A stretch of DNA of 64,000 nt from Plasmopara viticola. Lineage: Eukaryota; Oomycota; Peronosporomycetes; Peronosporales; Peronosporaceae. The stretch lies in assembly GCA_001695595.3 (NCBI GenBank), contig MBPM02000018.1:930001-994000 (forward strand). Reading direction: 5' to 3'. A program made the translations under genes and the position numbers. Positions 45,950 to 58,596 of the stretch are shown in pieces (the first letter of the stretch is position 1; every line of letters begins with the position of its first letter). The notes below the pieces were generated by a model. That model had not been told where the DNA came from. It searched no databases and saw only the letters and a list, made by a program, of their open reading frames with translations.

Positions 45950-48900
45950 GAAGGTAGGGCTTATTGTTTCCGATTATCCAGTAGAGGTCGATGAATCTGC
46001 AAATCTGCTTTAGATCCTTCACAGGCTCATAAGTGGCTTCCTTCTTGGGCTCCAAGCCACCAAACTTTATACTGTAAATTTCCCTTGTACTTACGATGTC
46101 AAATTACGGCTTCAACGAGGTGTCCCTCGGAGCCATCGACCAACATGACCTTATTCAAATTTTGCCGACACTTGAAGTCCTTGTGATACGGCCTTGTCAA
46201 TGAAATGTGAGACAATGGGTGCAGCTTCAATCCCTTTGATATTCCTGGATCATAGCAATCTTGCGAAAATCTCCTCACGATCGGAAATGGGTCAATATAT
46301 CTTGGCGCCCGTTAATTGAATCTAAGCAAAACCCTTGTGACGGAGATCCAACTTCTTGCCATCCAAAAGAACCACATCGCAAACTTAGAAGCTTTGGACA
46401 CGTCTATTTCTGTCATAATAATACTTTGTGCGCTCTTGTGCTTCGCACATCTGGTCCCGCGCGACCTTTAGTAACATTTTTTTGACGTAGTAGAAACTCT
46501 TGTGCTGATTTTTTTTACTTTATGAAACTTCGTATCTGATGCCACCTCCTCCGGCATATAAGGGACACATCCTGGATCCGCTTTGAACGGTGACATTCCA
46601 ATTGAAGTGTGCGCGTCGATTGTAGGCTATCTTAGAAAAACAAAAAGCCATTCGATCGTTTTGTGCTGAGTCAATGACACCTCGGAGGTAGTCTCCGATA
46701 AAACGGTTAGTTTTTCCTTTTGTCCATCCTATTGCGGCTTAAAGGCCAAAGTCCAATTGTGTCGCGTTCCCACACCAGACACGCTTGCTTGCCATACCTT
46801 GGATGTAAAGTTGGTGGCTAGGTCGGAAACAATGGTCTTTGGTATGCCATGGTCCTTCATCTATTTCTTCTTAAGGGCCTTTACAGTTTCTGCAGTACCT
46901 TCCATTGTCCTCGTAGCGATGAACTTGCCTTTTTTATTTAATCGATCAACAATCACCATGACGGCATTGAAGCTACTTTTGGATTATGGTAAAGACTCGA
47001 TGAAGTCCATCGAAATGTCGACCCTGGAATATCCAAGGACTGAAGTAAACCTGGCGGTTAAGTCTGCCTAGCCTTGTTGCACTGCCAAATTTCGTATGTG
47101 TTGACATAGGGCTAAATTGACTTCGTTATTTTTGACAAGTACTATGTTTGACGTACGGCTAGATACGTTTTGCAAAATTCTGGGTGGCCTGCGGGTCAAA
47201 GAAAAAAAACTCACAGATGACGCGATTTTCTAACTCTTCGTCGTCTGGATTATACAGTCATGGGGACTCATCTTCGCCAATTCGGTAATACAGGATACCA
47301 TATTTTTTGACACAGTATTTTGTATTTTCAGCTTCTTGATGATGTAATGTGGGTATTTATTCCACGCATGGATTGTCTTTGCGGATTGATCAACTGTAAC
47401 TTTGTCCGTCCTGATTGTCGCCACGATCTCGCGGTTCTCAGCCGCTTTCAGTAGCTCTTGCAAGCTTATTTAGGCAACTTTAATTACTAATCCCGAATTG
47501 CGTGCCAGTAAATTAGCCACGGTGTCACTTCCATCAAGACTCCACTTGAACAAAGGCTGAAATTCAGCAAGCTCATTGAAACCTCGAGCTACTTTGTGAT
47601 CTGTAGTTTTTTTGCGTCAGGATAATCTCAATACTTTTGTGATCCGTTTTAACGGCAAATGGTTGATCGAGAAGATACACACATTATACTTTTAGCGCAT
47701 GCATAATCCAAGTAGCTCTTGGTCACGAACGGGATAGTTCGACTCGTCTGGCTTCATCTTTTAACCAGTAAATGCAATTGGATGCTCTTGCTCACCATCC
47801 TTTTTTAAACAAGACTTCCTCTATCGCAAAATTTGAAGCGTCGATTTGTATACGAAATGGTTCCAAAAAGTTCGGAGGACTTATAACGAGTGGAAGGGTC
47901 AAGTGAAGCCTGGATTCTGTGAAGCAGCGTAGCTGATCTTCCGAGAGCTCAATTGCTTCTCAAGGACGTTATTTTTTAAAAACTGTCGTAAAGTGTTCAT
48001 GCAAATCGCGAAAAGACCTTGCAAAACCTTGATACATAGAATATAGTGCCTAAGAAGCACTTCATGTGCTTCTTTGTCATAAGACCAGACCATTTTGTGA
48101 TAATTTTAATTTTGTCGGGATCCATTCGGACGCCTTTTCGTCCGACAAAAACTCATAGGTGTGAGATCTTATCCACGCAAAATTAGCACTTTGACAACTT
48201 GATCTAGAGCTGTTATTCCTTACACCGTTTGCGTACACGATCTAAAGCCGCTACGTGGTCTGCGACATCTCCAATTTGTGTGAACACGTAGATGTCCCTT
48301 AGATCTCGAAAGACTTTCTGCGAAGACCAGTTAAGTGTACTCGGGTTTCCGCACAGTCCCATGGGAGTGATAAGGTACTATCTGTGGTCGGAAAAACGGT
48401 AAATGGGATCTCCGATTCACGCAATTTAACCTGATAGTAACCCTAAAGTGGGTCCGTGCGCGAAAACCAATGACTCCCGGAGATGGCGTCAAAGGTGTCT
48501 TCCTTACGCGGCATTAGTATCGCCGGCAAGATCGCCACTAAAATTAACTGGCGATAAACGTGCAAAATACAGTTTCTTTACACAAAACGTTGGTGTTGAG
48601 GAGGCGGACGTACTTGGTCGAATAATGCCTGCTTGAACCATCTCTTTAATTCATTCTTGGATTGTCCTGAACCTTTCAGGACTTTGGCGTCAATGTTCGA
48701 CGGATATCGGTTTAGTACCAGGCTTGAGCAAAAGTTCATGCTCATCTCTTTTCCGCACTGGAAGTGTATCGCTTGAAAGCTCCGTGCGAAAGACTGTATT
48801 CGCATACTTGCGTAGCGTTTCATAAGCCTCTTTAAGCGATTTCGTCCCTTGAGATTAACGTTTTCAGTACCATGATAGTTGACGACAAAGTCAGCTTCAG

Positions 48901-50290
48901 TGTCTTTGTCGAGACGCAACATTTCCAAAACTGATGAGTAAAACTTAGCTGCGTCAATCCTTGACGGCAATGGTGGCCTTGTTGCCGATAGTAATCGAAA
49001 ATCTCGCTGCTCGAATTGATTCGAGCCTTTTGCTCTCCAGTAGTCTATCTGGACGGACGTTGATTATGTAGTCGATTTGCCGCTTGGTGCTTTGTGTTGA
49101 TGTGAGGAGACATGCTTCCTGTAGTCCAGTTGATATCTGGATTTTGCTCACAAAGCCACATCATGCCAATGATAACATCCTTATTTCCAGGAACAAGCTA
49201 GACTTGGAAAGTCCCCGATGTAAAAAAATAGGTATATGCAAGTTCATGTGCACCGTTCGTCGGAGGCTGTAAACAGCCTGGTCGTAACCAAGGTCAATTT
49301 GTATCATCTCACCTTCAGTTACTTCAGGCTCAAGTCGCGTCATCAAGTCTACGGATACGCCATTAAGACTACATCCATTGTCGATGAAGACGGTAACGGG
49401 TTATTCTTGATCAACGCCTTTTAAAGGTTGATCTTCAGCTCCAAAAATAGCATACAGTGCACCCCTAATATAACGATTCACTTCCTTGCTTTTAGGGGCG
49501 TACATTACAGCGATATGTGGTCGACAACGCCACAATTGGTACATGTCGCCAAATTTGTCCAATTGTCGTTCTTGTCCTTTCATTTTTCAAAACGCGTTTT
49601 TTTAAAGGACGTGACTTGCTCGCAAATGAGTTGGTCGATATACGTTTTGGCCTGCCCGAGTAATGGGCATACTCGAAATCGGAGGCAACTTTAATGGCCT
49701 TCTAAAGAGTACTCGGACTCTTCTTTGATCTTCTTTGCGGTTTTATTCCGTAATTCATACTGCAAAAAGGACCGCTTTTCTGACTCACTGATCTCCGATT
49801 CAGTTTGAGACATCAAATTCTGGACTTTAAAGACATATTCAAGGATAGTATCCCTTTGTTTGAGGTGAAATATCTCTCGAAGATCGCACTCAAAATCCTT
49901 AGGCCTGAAGCGTGTGCGCTATTGAGTTTTGGACAATGCCCATCTCTTGTGCATGATTCATGCGCTCGCAGCCGGCGAAAAAGGCACGGGACCAATTCAG
50001 TACGGATTTTTCTAAATTACTTGAGATAAGCGTCACAAATTCGGTCGTTTCTGTTGTCATCAAGTGACACTTGTTGGCGAAGTACTGGTTCGTTGCAAAG
50101 ATCCATGATTTAGTATCTTTTTTAAACACTCCTTCATAAGAAGGAGGATTTTTTTCTTCTGCGCGAAGCGCTTATTAGCCTATTGCATTTGGGCTTGCAT
50201 TTGAGCCTGCACCTAGGCTCGATATTGCTGGTGCTGCTAAGTGAAATACAACAGTAGGTGCTGCATGGACAGTGTGTCCTGTCTTGTCGC
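45950..50290 (-). mobile_element. Degenerate Ty3/gypsy chromovirus
   Basis: Read on the minus strand from right to left, broken pieces occur in gypsy order. Gag fragments lie at 50,270-49,900, and a zinc knuckle C-TNC-GVVDH-(stop)-C at ~49,545-49,503. A protease-like VFIDNGCSLNG sits at ~49,390-49,360 (the DSG has become DNG). Reverse transcriptase includes GRNRLKRLMKRYA at ~48,850 and GYYQVKLRE at ~48,440. RNase H shows NYPVRDQELLGL and FNELAEFQPLFKW at ~47,740-47,540. Integrase shows AGHPEFCKTYLAV and VMVIVDRLNKKGKFIATRTM at 47,200-46,900. The chromodomain-like stretch is HRKYKGNLQYKVWWLGAQ at ~46,110-46,050. Stops and frameshifts occur throughout. The chromodomain after integrase places it among chromoviruses. 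No LTR pair was found. Confidence 0.82.
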
Positions 50291-50945
50291 TGTAGAGGGA
50301 GCTACATTTGGCTGAGCGGTTGATTCCGCTTGGCCATTAACACTGCCGCATATGCGGAGTCAACACTCGAGTTCCTGAGTCCGACGTTGGCCGTAAAGTT
50401 TTTTTATCGTCAGAAGCACTTATTCGGCTCTGTTGATGAAATCTTGGGTTTAGAGATGGGCGCTCAGCGGAACGGCCTTTTTGTTGGGCCATACTTGCTG
50501 GAGTTCTCAGCGCTCTTTGTAAATTCTACCAGACCTTGATAAATAAAAACGAAACTAATCAAATTGTGTTTTACAGTCTACGCTTTTTGTACAAACGGAT
50601 AGAGTGGTCGAATGAATCTTCCAAAAGCGCTTAAGCTTGCTGCATACGGCGCTTCAAGTTTTTAGTGATGTCGTCCACCAAATTCCTCACACTTGAAACC
50701 TTACAATTCGAGAATTCGTTTCGGATTAGTTGGACAGGCCTCAGCTGCTTTACCGGTTGATAACCACAGTTTTTTTCGCAGCCTGTTGAGCTCCTTGTTG
50801 CAGTTTGTTAATGCTCAGTGGTATTGATGAATGGTTTGTGGCTTCACGAATCTTTCGTTTTATCAAAAAATGAAGCCAAGCGAAACAGCTCAGAAGTATT
50901 GAATGTAGATCAAGCAAAGCCAAGTGGGTAACTTAGCTGGAAAAT
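50291..50945. other. Spacer between gypsy relic and PEL-2 unit
   Basis: No gene recognised. A 69-codon plus-strand frame at 50,330-50,539 is the antisense of probable gag or leader sequence. Confidence 0.4.
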
Positions 50946-52306
50946 TATTTTTAGAAGCGGGACAGGAATTTATCAAAAGGAAATAACACGAACCATAGGC
51001 CAGTTCCAGATGTATGTACCACCCTAGTGTGCACTATCTAATCACTAAAATTTTGATCGTGCTGTAAGACAACCCTTTAAAGCCTAGCACTTCTCAAATT
51101 TTGGAAGGCTTTGTTCAACACTGCTATCCCGGCTTTCAGTTGCGCGGCAATTTAGAAGTTTAACGCTTACTTAATTCACATTACCCAGGCCAACGGTACA
51201 TGGTCATATGACAGAAATTGAAAATCTGACAGGCCCTAGCAAGCATTTTGCAAAACAACAGATAATCAAAGTAATGGACAGAAGTACCATTAATAAAACT
51301 GCATTGATGTAAAACAACCCGGCAACGTGGATGCACACAAGCCAGCGAAATGATCGAGTCAAGTAATATCGTTGTATCACGCGTCTACATTCGGTGTGTG
51401 ATGGTGGGCAAAAAACAAAATTAAAACCTTTTGATCGAGCATAAACGGAGACAAGGAAACAATGAATAATTCAAGAGGCAACATGTTGATATTTAATCCG
51501 CAGATTCAAGCAACATAGTGTGTTGAGCGAGTTTGTTAGCTCTGCCTGACTATTATCTAGGCATTTAAAATAGACAAACAGATCCTATCTAGATGTATCA
51601 TCACGCTCTTTACCATATGTCCCTCTACTACTTCACGGCTATCGTCGCCCGTGTCAATAATTTGTCAAAGTTAGAGTGACGAAAGCCTGCAGACCATTTG
51701 GTGACATCACGGAAGGCCATCAAGTAAATATCGAAGAACGAGGCTTAACTTTCGACACGACAAGTGGCGGTAAGACAACAAGCGAGACTATTTTATCGAA
51801 AATAACTCACAAAGAAGAGGGCTTAAAACGGCAATTTTACCGAACTATCGCTCTTCAAGATTTGCTGTAGGCACTGATTTTCTTTAGAAACACCAAGTCA
51901 ATACACTAACATGCTCAGGTCGGATTCTAAAGTAAAGGGGGCCGAGGTGCTTGAGACGTACACTATGCACAGCTGGCCTTTAAGGTCCCAGCACGAATGC
52001 ATTGTCTTCGTCCAGGTAAGTATCAACATCTTGATTGAAGAGCCTAGCGTCTTAATTAGCCAAGGCTATCGAGGACGGTTTGCTCATTGTTTGGATGTTG
52101 GAATACCATCTCGTTCTGCTGAGACTCGTCGCTTGTAAGTTGCACGACGTTTCAACTGACCTACCTTGTGCTACTGCAACAGATCCACAATATTTCAAAC
52201 AGCATCAATTATTTAACTCAATATTGTTTGAAAAACGACCGACACATACTATTTTTCGACTCAAACATGACAAACTCGAAGGGACAACGTTGTATGCACG
52301 ACCAGC

Positions 52307-53092
52307 TTACGCATACGATACGGTACTGTTGGAATATTGACAGAGCGAGCCCAATGGACCGGCGCCAAGCTTCGTCGGCTCCCCCTCGGTAGAGCCTTGT
52401 GACCACTGGCACACGTCGATCTTTTTTCCCTTAATCTTGATGTTTTGTAGCTTTGCCTCGTCGTCATAGTTCTTGTTGACTGTCGCGATGCTCACCTTGC
52501 CATCCACGGCCAGCACATTCGTGATGATCACCTTGCGTGGTATGTCGCCACACGTGCCACACGAGCGGTAAAGCTTGCCAAAGTCTTGAGCGTAGAATCC
52601 TTCAATTGAGATCGTACCCAGCCCATCGTGCTGAATGATCTTGTCATTCGCCGATCGAGCACCACCACCAATCACCTTTGTTATGCTGCTCGCCGAGCCG
52701 CCCTTGATGGTCAACCCATCCTCACACACGTCGTCCCACCACACGTTTTCAATCGTGCACTCGCTCTGGTCGCAGTGCACACCCTCCGATTGGTCCTTTC
52801 CAATGATCACGTTTTTGAGCGTAGCACCAGGCTCCAACATGAATACGGCAGTCTCCGACCCATTTTCCGTCTGGCCACTGCACTTGACATTCGAGCGCAT
52901 GTACGTCATCATGTCACCGTCAAATGTCTCGCCCTCCTTGACCGTGTACGGCTCCTCGAATTTGATCGTGCCATTGCTGTCGGGCCAAGATCCGTCTGGC
53001 ATGGCGACGGCTTCTGAACGCACAAAGGCACTCGATTTTGTGAAGGTTACGATGGTGAGAGCGACAGTGAAGGCAGAGATGACGTTGACCAT
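52307..53092 (-). CDS. PEL-2, secreted pectate lyase, PL3 type
   Basis: Cleaves de-esterified polygalacturonan by beta-elimination, softening plant cell walls in the apoplast. 261 residues without introns: an N-terminal signal peptide (hydrophobic core VISAFTVALTIVTF, cleavage probably in SSAFVRSEA), then a compact beta-helix domain with eight cysteines (71, 107, 112, 123, 178, 181, 228, 251), enough for four disulfides. The PL3 hallmark ENVWWDDVCEDGLTIKG is at 115-131; the Glu-Asp pair (124-125) matches the family's conserved acidic pair near the calcium and active site. It differs from PEL-3 at over ten positions, mostly conservative or surface-type (e.g. D68N, V86L, T189I, M241K, D248G). 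The frame is intact, with an initiator motif 72 bases upstream, so it is probably functional. Confidence 0.93.
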   Translation of the reverse strand: MVNVISAFTVALTIVTFTKSSAFVRSEAVAMPDGSWPDSNGTIKFEEPYTVKEGETFDGDMMTYMRSNVKCSGQTENGSETAVFMLEPGATLKNVIIGKDQSEGVHCDQSECTIENVWWDDVCEDGLTIKGGSASSITKVIGGGARSANDKIIQHDGLGTISIEGFYAQDFGKLYRSCGTCGDIPRKVIITNVLAVDGKVSIATVNKNYDDEAKLQNIKIKGKKIDVCQWSQGSTEGEPTKLGAGPLGSLCQYSNSTVSYA

Positions 53093-53163
53093 AATTAAAA
53101 GTAGGAGATGCTGACTGTTTTGTTTGGAAGCTTTGCTATTGACCCATTTTGTATGAAGAGTAC

Positions 53164-53179
53164 AAAATGAATAATGAGT
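53164..53179 (-). promoter_or_regulatory. Initiator-like motif of PEL-2
   Basis: On the minus strand, ACTCATTATTCATTTT lies 72 bases before the ATG. It is the best match among the PEL genes to the oomycete consensus GCTCATTYYNCAWTTT because it keeps the CATTTT part. Confidence 0.65.
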
Positions 53180-53650
53180 TGATGAAAGAGCTCTTGCGGC
53201 ATTGAGGGTCGGGTGATGTCCCAGGCAGTCTTTGAGGTGAATGCGAATTTATTGAAGCGGTCAAGTTATGACCTTTTTACCTCACAGACGCCTGTTCCAA
53301 GATGTCATATGCGAGTGGTGATACCAGCAGCGCAACTGCCGATCCAGAATTTGCAGAATTTGTTGGATCTCTTGTTGTCGACCAAATGAGGTTTTCGCCA
53401 ATCAGTGGGGCTCACTTTTTAAATATCATTGAGTTTTGAAGTACGTATACTTTGGAGCATACTCTATTATTAATACTGCGCCACTGTATCGTAGGTTCAA
53501 GTTGCTAGCGTGACTCAATGATGAGAGCGCGCATGTTCCAGTGAAAGTTCGGCTTGCCATCGAAGCCCTTACGACTTGACGATTGCTGGATCGCTGGATC
53601 GTCCGTCGACACTAATGAATCGAAAACAACATCTAATGTCTATGAGAGTT

Positions 53651-55972
53651 AAAGATATCATAAATAGATTGTAAACAAAATATGATTTATGTAGTTTAAG
53701 TATATCTTACTAGCGCCAAAAAAAAAGAAGTAGCCAGCATTTGCGCCATTGCCATCATTTTAGTACAATAGTTTGATAATTTTAAATTTCAAGTTTGATT
53801 ATTAGAAATGTAGAGGTAAATCCACACACTAGCCGAGCGCTGCGATACGCTGGGTCCTACTTGTATCCTTTGGCGCCACATCGACGACGTAACATCTTGT
53901 CTAATCTTGTTTCGCGTCCGCCAGATGTCGGTCTCGATCGACATCAAGGCAAAGAGCACGCATTTTGCTAGGATATTGTCTTCCATTCCTATTTCTAAAC
54001 ATAGTGGGCGCGTGCCGCTATCACGTGGAGTGCTATTTCGCACGACAACGCCGCCAGAGCCAAACCCACTATACTGAAGCGGACGGGTGGTCTCGACATG
54101 AAAAAGAAGCTTTCACGTCGTCGAGACTGCTTGATATCGCAAGCGCTTATGATAGTGGTGATCGGCTTCATCGACGAATCGTGCTTTTCGCCGCTAGTAA
54201 CGGAGGCGCTGAGGTTACGAGCAGAGATCATCTCGCGGTCTATGGTTTATCTTTGAAGTAAAGGAGAATAATGTGAGCCATAGGACACACGACGGCAGTC
54301 TGTTGGCAGTTGACGAAGGGTTTCCAGGCGAGCAAGCTCATAGCAAAGTAATCACCACTCCACTTACACGCTGGCTTAAACTGGTGCTTCCTTTTTTACT
54401 TCGCTGCCTTACGCCTAAATTGCATTGCGTTATTGTTAGACATTTGATGATGCATGCGTACCACCGCTACGGTCCACAGTGTCGGCACCAAGCCTCCGCT
54501 TTTTTTTAACCAAACGAGCACGGTAGTTCTTCTTTTTTAATAGCGGCTTTAAAGCTTTGGAAGCACCTCGTACCTCGCGTTGAACGGACCTTAATGTTAT
54601 AACCTCACATGATTTTCGGTGTTTCCAATCACAGCCGGCTTATCGGCACGAATTTCACGACATTAAAAGCAATCGAGATACATTCCACCATAACTGCGAT
54701 TCATGCTTTAGCAACCCGTCGTGGTTGTTGACAACGAGTTTGGAGCTAATATGGCACAAGCGGTCCATCGTAAATTTTGGGCACGGAGTGCGTGAAGTGC
54801 GCAATGGGAGCTCTAATTGCTCGTCAAAACGCAATGTGCGAAGCACATCTTTGCGAGTGTGTTGCTTTGGTCAGGGGGACGCATTAAGTACATCAAACAA
54901 AGGTCTATTTCGACTACACGGCTTGTTTGTACGAGCCGCAAGCTACTCAAACTTTGTCGAGAATTCTGATGCCAATCGTAGCTCATTCTGAGGCTTGAAG
55001 TATGCTCTCTTCAATCATTAATCGTGTTCCCTACGAGTAGTTTGATTGGGATTCGACGGCATAGCGAACTAGGCCGGATGCTGTGTGGTGTTTTAACACT
55101 GTAGAGTGAGCTCGTGGCTACTATAGACCCAATAATGCACAGGGTGCGGCAGCCAAATAGCCTAGCGCCTATTTCGTGAGTTAGCTGTGAAGATCTTTAA
55201 TTTCTTATTTGTGAGGGCTTTAAGATGCGCCACGTGTCACACTTCTGATGTCAATCGACAGGATTTGCCGTATGAAACTTTGGCTATTGTGGGCTCAACT
55301 TCTGTGTAACGGGTTTACGCGAGCCCAGTGTATTTTTGTGGAAGTACCATATCGTGTGACATAAGCTTTGTGATGTATTATACGTCGTTGTGAAGAAATT
55401 AATTGAGCTAACTAAAAAAGTTACCTGAGCTTAATGTGTAATAGTAGGAATTACCATATTTAAGGACATTCAATCCACAGCGATAAAGCTTTACTTAGAA
55501 CGGAAAAGACATAGGACTAATCAGTCGTTTTATTAATCAAGATTAGTACTAAATTTTGTAGTCAGATCTGCAACTCATACTTGTTTTGAGTCAAAAGGCA
55601 GATAGCTGAAATCAAGCTTAAGCAAATATATACTGCAGAAAATTTAACATGGTACCTAGCATTCACTTACCGTTACCTGACTTATATTGCACCGCGGGCG
55701 ACACTTGGTGCGTAAATCAAAATTAGCGATCTATTGTATTAACAAAAGTACTTGCGTCGCGTATGAATGGCAATAGCAAAAACTGGACCATAAAAATCTC
55801 CTCTCTAGCTCTAGCTTTGAGGATACATACCCCCTCATCAGTATTTTTACGAGACACATACATTAACTTTATCGCTATTGAAGCTATATCTGGTATCTTT
55901 ACAGAATTGGAAAAAAGTGTCGTTAAATACGATTTACTACACTTTGTTCCTATATAGACATATGGTTTCTAA
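53651..55972. other. Spacer with weak coding-like fragments
   Basis: Open frames at 53,789-54,261 on both strands and at 54,655-54,991 have no recognised domain. A minus-strand KKKAEAWCRHCG fragment (~54,510) hints at a zinc finger of a transposase but is too short to assign. From 55,000 to 55,970 the DNA is AT-rich with no gene. Confidence 0.35.
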
Positions 55973-56448
55973 CAAAATCATTCTTGTCGACTGATATCGA
56001 TGAACGATCCAGCGATTCAGCAATCGTCATGTCGTAAAGGCTTCGATGTCAAGTCAAACGTAAACTTGAACATGAGTGCTCTCATCGATGAGTCACGCTA
56101 GCAACTTAAACCTACATAAGAAAAACGATACAGTTGCGCAGTGGTTATTACCACAATTATAGAACCACACCAAAGTATACGTACTCGACAGAAGTTCAAA
56201 ACTTTATGATATCTAAAAAGTGAGCCCCACAAATTAGTAAAGACGTCATTCGGTCGACGACAAGAGATCCAACAAACTCTGGACCGGCAGTTGCACTGCT
56301 GGTATCACCACTCGCATATGACATCTTGGAACAGGCGTCTGTGAAGTAAAAAATGTCGATAAGTTCATTGCTTCAATGACTTTGCGTTCACCTCACAGAC
56401 TGCCTGGGACATCACCCGACGCATAATGCCGCAGCAGCTCTCCCATCA

Positions 56449-56464
56449 ACTCATTATTCACTTT
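56449..56464 (+). promoter_or_regulatory. Initiator-like motif of PEL-3
   Basis: ACTCATTATTCACTTT, then GCACTCTTCC, 87 bases before the ATG. Confidence 0.6.
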
Positions 56465-56535
56465 GCACTCTTCCTACCAAACGGATTAATAGCAAAGCTT
56501 CCAACCAAAACAGTCAGCATCTCTTACCTTCAATT

Positions 56536-57321
56536 ATGGTCAACGTCATCTCTGCCTTCACTGTCGCTCTCACCATCGTTGCCTTCACAATTTCGAGTGC
56601 CTTTGTGCGTTCAGAAGCCGTCGCCATGCCAGACGGATCTTGGCCCGACAGCAATGGCACAATCAAATTCGAGGAGCCGTACACGGTCAAGGAGGGCGAG
56701 ACATTCGACGGTGACATGATGACGTACATGCGCTCAGATGTCAAGTGCAATGGTCAGACGGAAAGTGGGTCGGAAACGGCCGTATTCATGGTGGAGCCTG
56801 GTGCTACGCTCAAAAACGTGATCATTGGAAAGGACCAATCGGAGGGTGTGCACTGCGACCAGAGCGAGTGCACGATTGAAAACGTGTGGTGGGACGACGT
56901 GTGTGAGGATGGGTTGACCATCAAGGGCGGTTCGGCGAGCAGCATAACAAAGGTGATTGGTGGTGGTGCACGATCAGCGGATGACAAGATCATTCAGCAC
57001 AATGGGCTGGGTACGGTCTCAATTGAAGGATTCTACGCTCAAGACTTTGGCAAGCTTTACCGCTCGTGTGGCACGTGTGGCGACATACCACGCAAGGTGA
57101 CCATCACGAATGTGCTGGCCGTGGACGGCAAGGTGAGCATCGCGACAGTCAACAAGAACTATGACGACGAGGCAAAGCTACAAAACATCAAGATTAAGGG
57201 AAAGAAGATCGACGTGTGCCAGTGGTCACAAGGCTCTACCGACGGGGAGCCGACGATGCTTGGCGCTGGTCCATTGGACTCGCTCTGTCAATATTCAAAT
57301 AGTACTGTATCGTATGCGTAA
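56536..57321 (+). CDS. PEL-3, secreted pectate lyase, PL3 type
   Basis: 261 residues with the same layout as PEL-2: signal peptide, eight cysteines and the ENVWWDDVCEDGLTIKG motif at 115-131. The signal peptide differs from its neighbours (TIVAFTISSAF instead of TIVTFTKSSAF), but the mature part is the same as PEL-4 in the residues I compared. Its own initiator motif lies upstream, so each copy should be an independent transcription unit. Expected to act on host pectin in the apoplast. No damage seen. Confidence 0.93.
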   Translation: MVNVISAFTVALTIVAFTISSAFVRSEAVAMPDGSWPDSNGTIKFEEPYTVKEGETFDGDMMTYMRSDVKCNGQTESGSETAVFMVEPGATLKNVIIGKDQSEGVHCDQSECTIENVWWDDVCEDGLTIKGGSASSITKVIGGGARSADDKIIQHNGLGTVSIEGFYAQDFGKLYRSCGTCGDIPRKVTITNVLAVDGKVSIATVNKNYDDEAKLQNIKIKGKKIDVCQWSQGSTDGEPTMLGAGPLDSLCQYSNSTVSYA

Positions 57322-58596
57322 GTGGGTCGTGCATGCAATGTCGTGCACATTGAGTACCTCCTCATTTGTCGTGTTTGAGTCGAACAAGTGTATGTGTCGG
57401 TCGTTTTTAAACGATTTTGAGTTGAATAAACAATTCTGTTTCTTTAAATAAGTGGATTTGTTGCTTTAACACCAGGTACGTCAACAAGCTACAAGCCACA
57501 GCAGTACAAGAAACCATATCAAACTTTAAAAAAATGAGCAAAGAAATAGTGGGCGTCTTCCTTAACCCTGACTAATAGAGGCGCTGGGACCGACTTCGTC
57601 AATCTTTTTGCTAACTTCTATCATACGATTTGCTGCAATTCTATCAGCGAGTTGGATCTCCAACCGAGAAAATTAGTTGGTAGCGTCTTGGACAAAACGC
57701 ACTCCTATGCCAAACTCTTATTTAAAACTGATCACTCAAATCATAAACAACAACATTTTTCTGCCTCAAAACGTGCACATCACACGCACCTCGGCCCCGT
57801 ATCTGCAAATTCCAGCCAAAATAGAATCCAAAAATAACGCCGAGCACGTTGGTGTATTGACTCATGTTTATATAGAAGACAATGCCTAGAGCAAATCTTG
57901 TAGAGTGAAAACTCGGTATGATTGCCGTTTAGGGAATCTTCTTTGTGAGCCATTTTCGAGAAAATAGGCTCGTATGTCTTCTTACCGCTCCTTGTCGTGT
58001 TGAAAGTCGAGCGTCGTTCTTCGATATTCACTTGTTGTCCTTCCGTGATGTTTCAAATTGGTCTGCAAACTTGGCTACCTAAAAAATATTCATCGTCTCT
58101 TGAAAAACTAATCTTCAGTAGTTTTTTTCATTATCCTACTTGTCATAAAACACCATGCTAACATTCGTCATTATGACTTTCACAAATTATTGACACGGAC
58201 GACGAGAGCCGTGGAGTGGTTAGGGGACATATGGTAACGAGCGTGATGACACATCTAGAAAGGATCTGTTTGTCCATGCTATATGCTTAAAAAATTGTCA
58301 TGCAGAGTGAACAAACTCACGGCTATTTCGCTCAACACACTAAGTTCTTGAATATGTGGATTATATATTAACATACATTTCTTTTCTTGTCTCCGCTTTT
58401 GCTCGATCAAAAGGCTTTGCCCTAGTCTTTTGCCCACCATCACACACCAAATGTAGACGCGTGATGCAACGATATTACTTGACTCAATCATTTCGTTGGC
58501 TGGTGTGCATCCACGTTGTCAGTATTTTTTTCACATCAGTGCTGTTTTGTTCATGGTAATTTTGTACATTACCTTGGCTATCTGTCGTTTTGTAAC

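Larger units (their letters stand above)
50950..53650 (-). repeat. PEL-2 duplication unit (inverted relative to the other units)
   Basis: On the minus strand this region matches the tandem PEL units from their upstream flank (53,650-53,093, e.g. ATGTCATATGCGAGTGGTGA in antisense at 53,305) through the gene and into the downstream flank, to about 50,950. It is clearly more diverged than the tandem units are from each other, and its downstream flank is closest to that of PEL-1. Confidence 0.8.

Noticed and set aside
52628..53114. Open frames of 129 and 159 codons on the plus strand over PEL-2 (and similar ones over PEL-3 to PEL-5)
   Set aside because: Antisense shadows of the pectate lyase frame; they recur only because the gene is duplicated.
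57652..58031. Open frames downstream of PEL-3 (60-83 codons) and their copies after PEL-4
   Set aside because: Overlapping frames on both strands with no domain; conservation is explained by the recent duplication.
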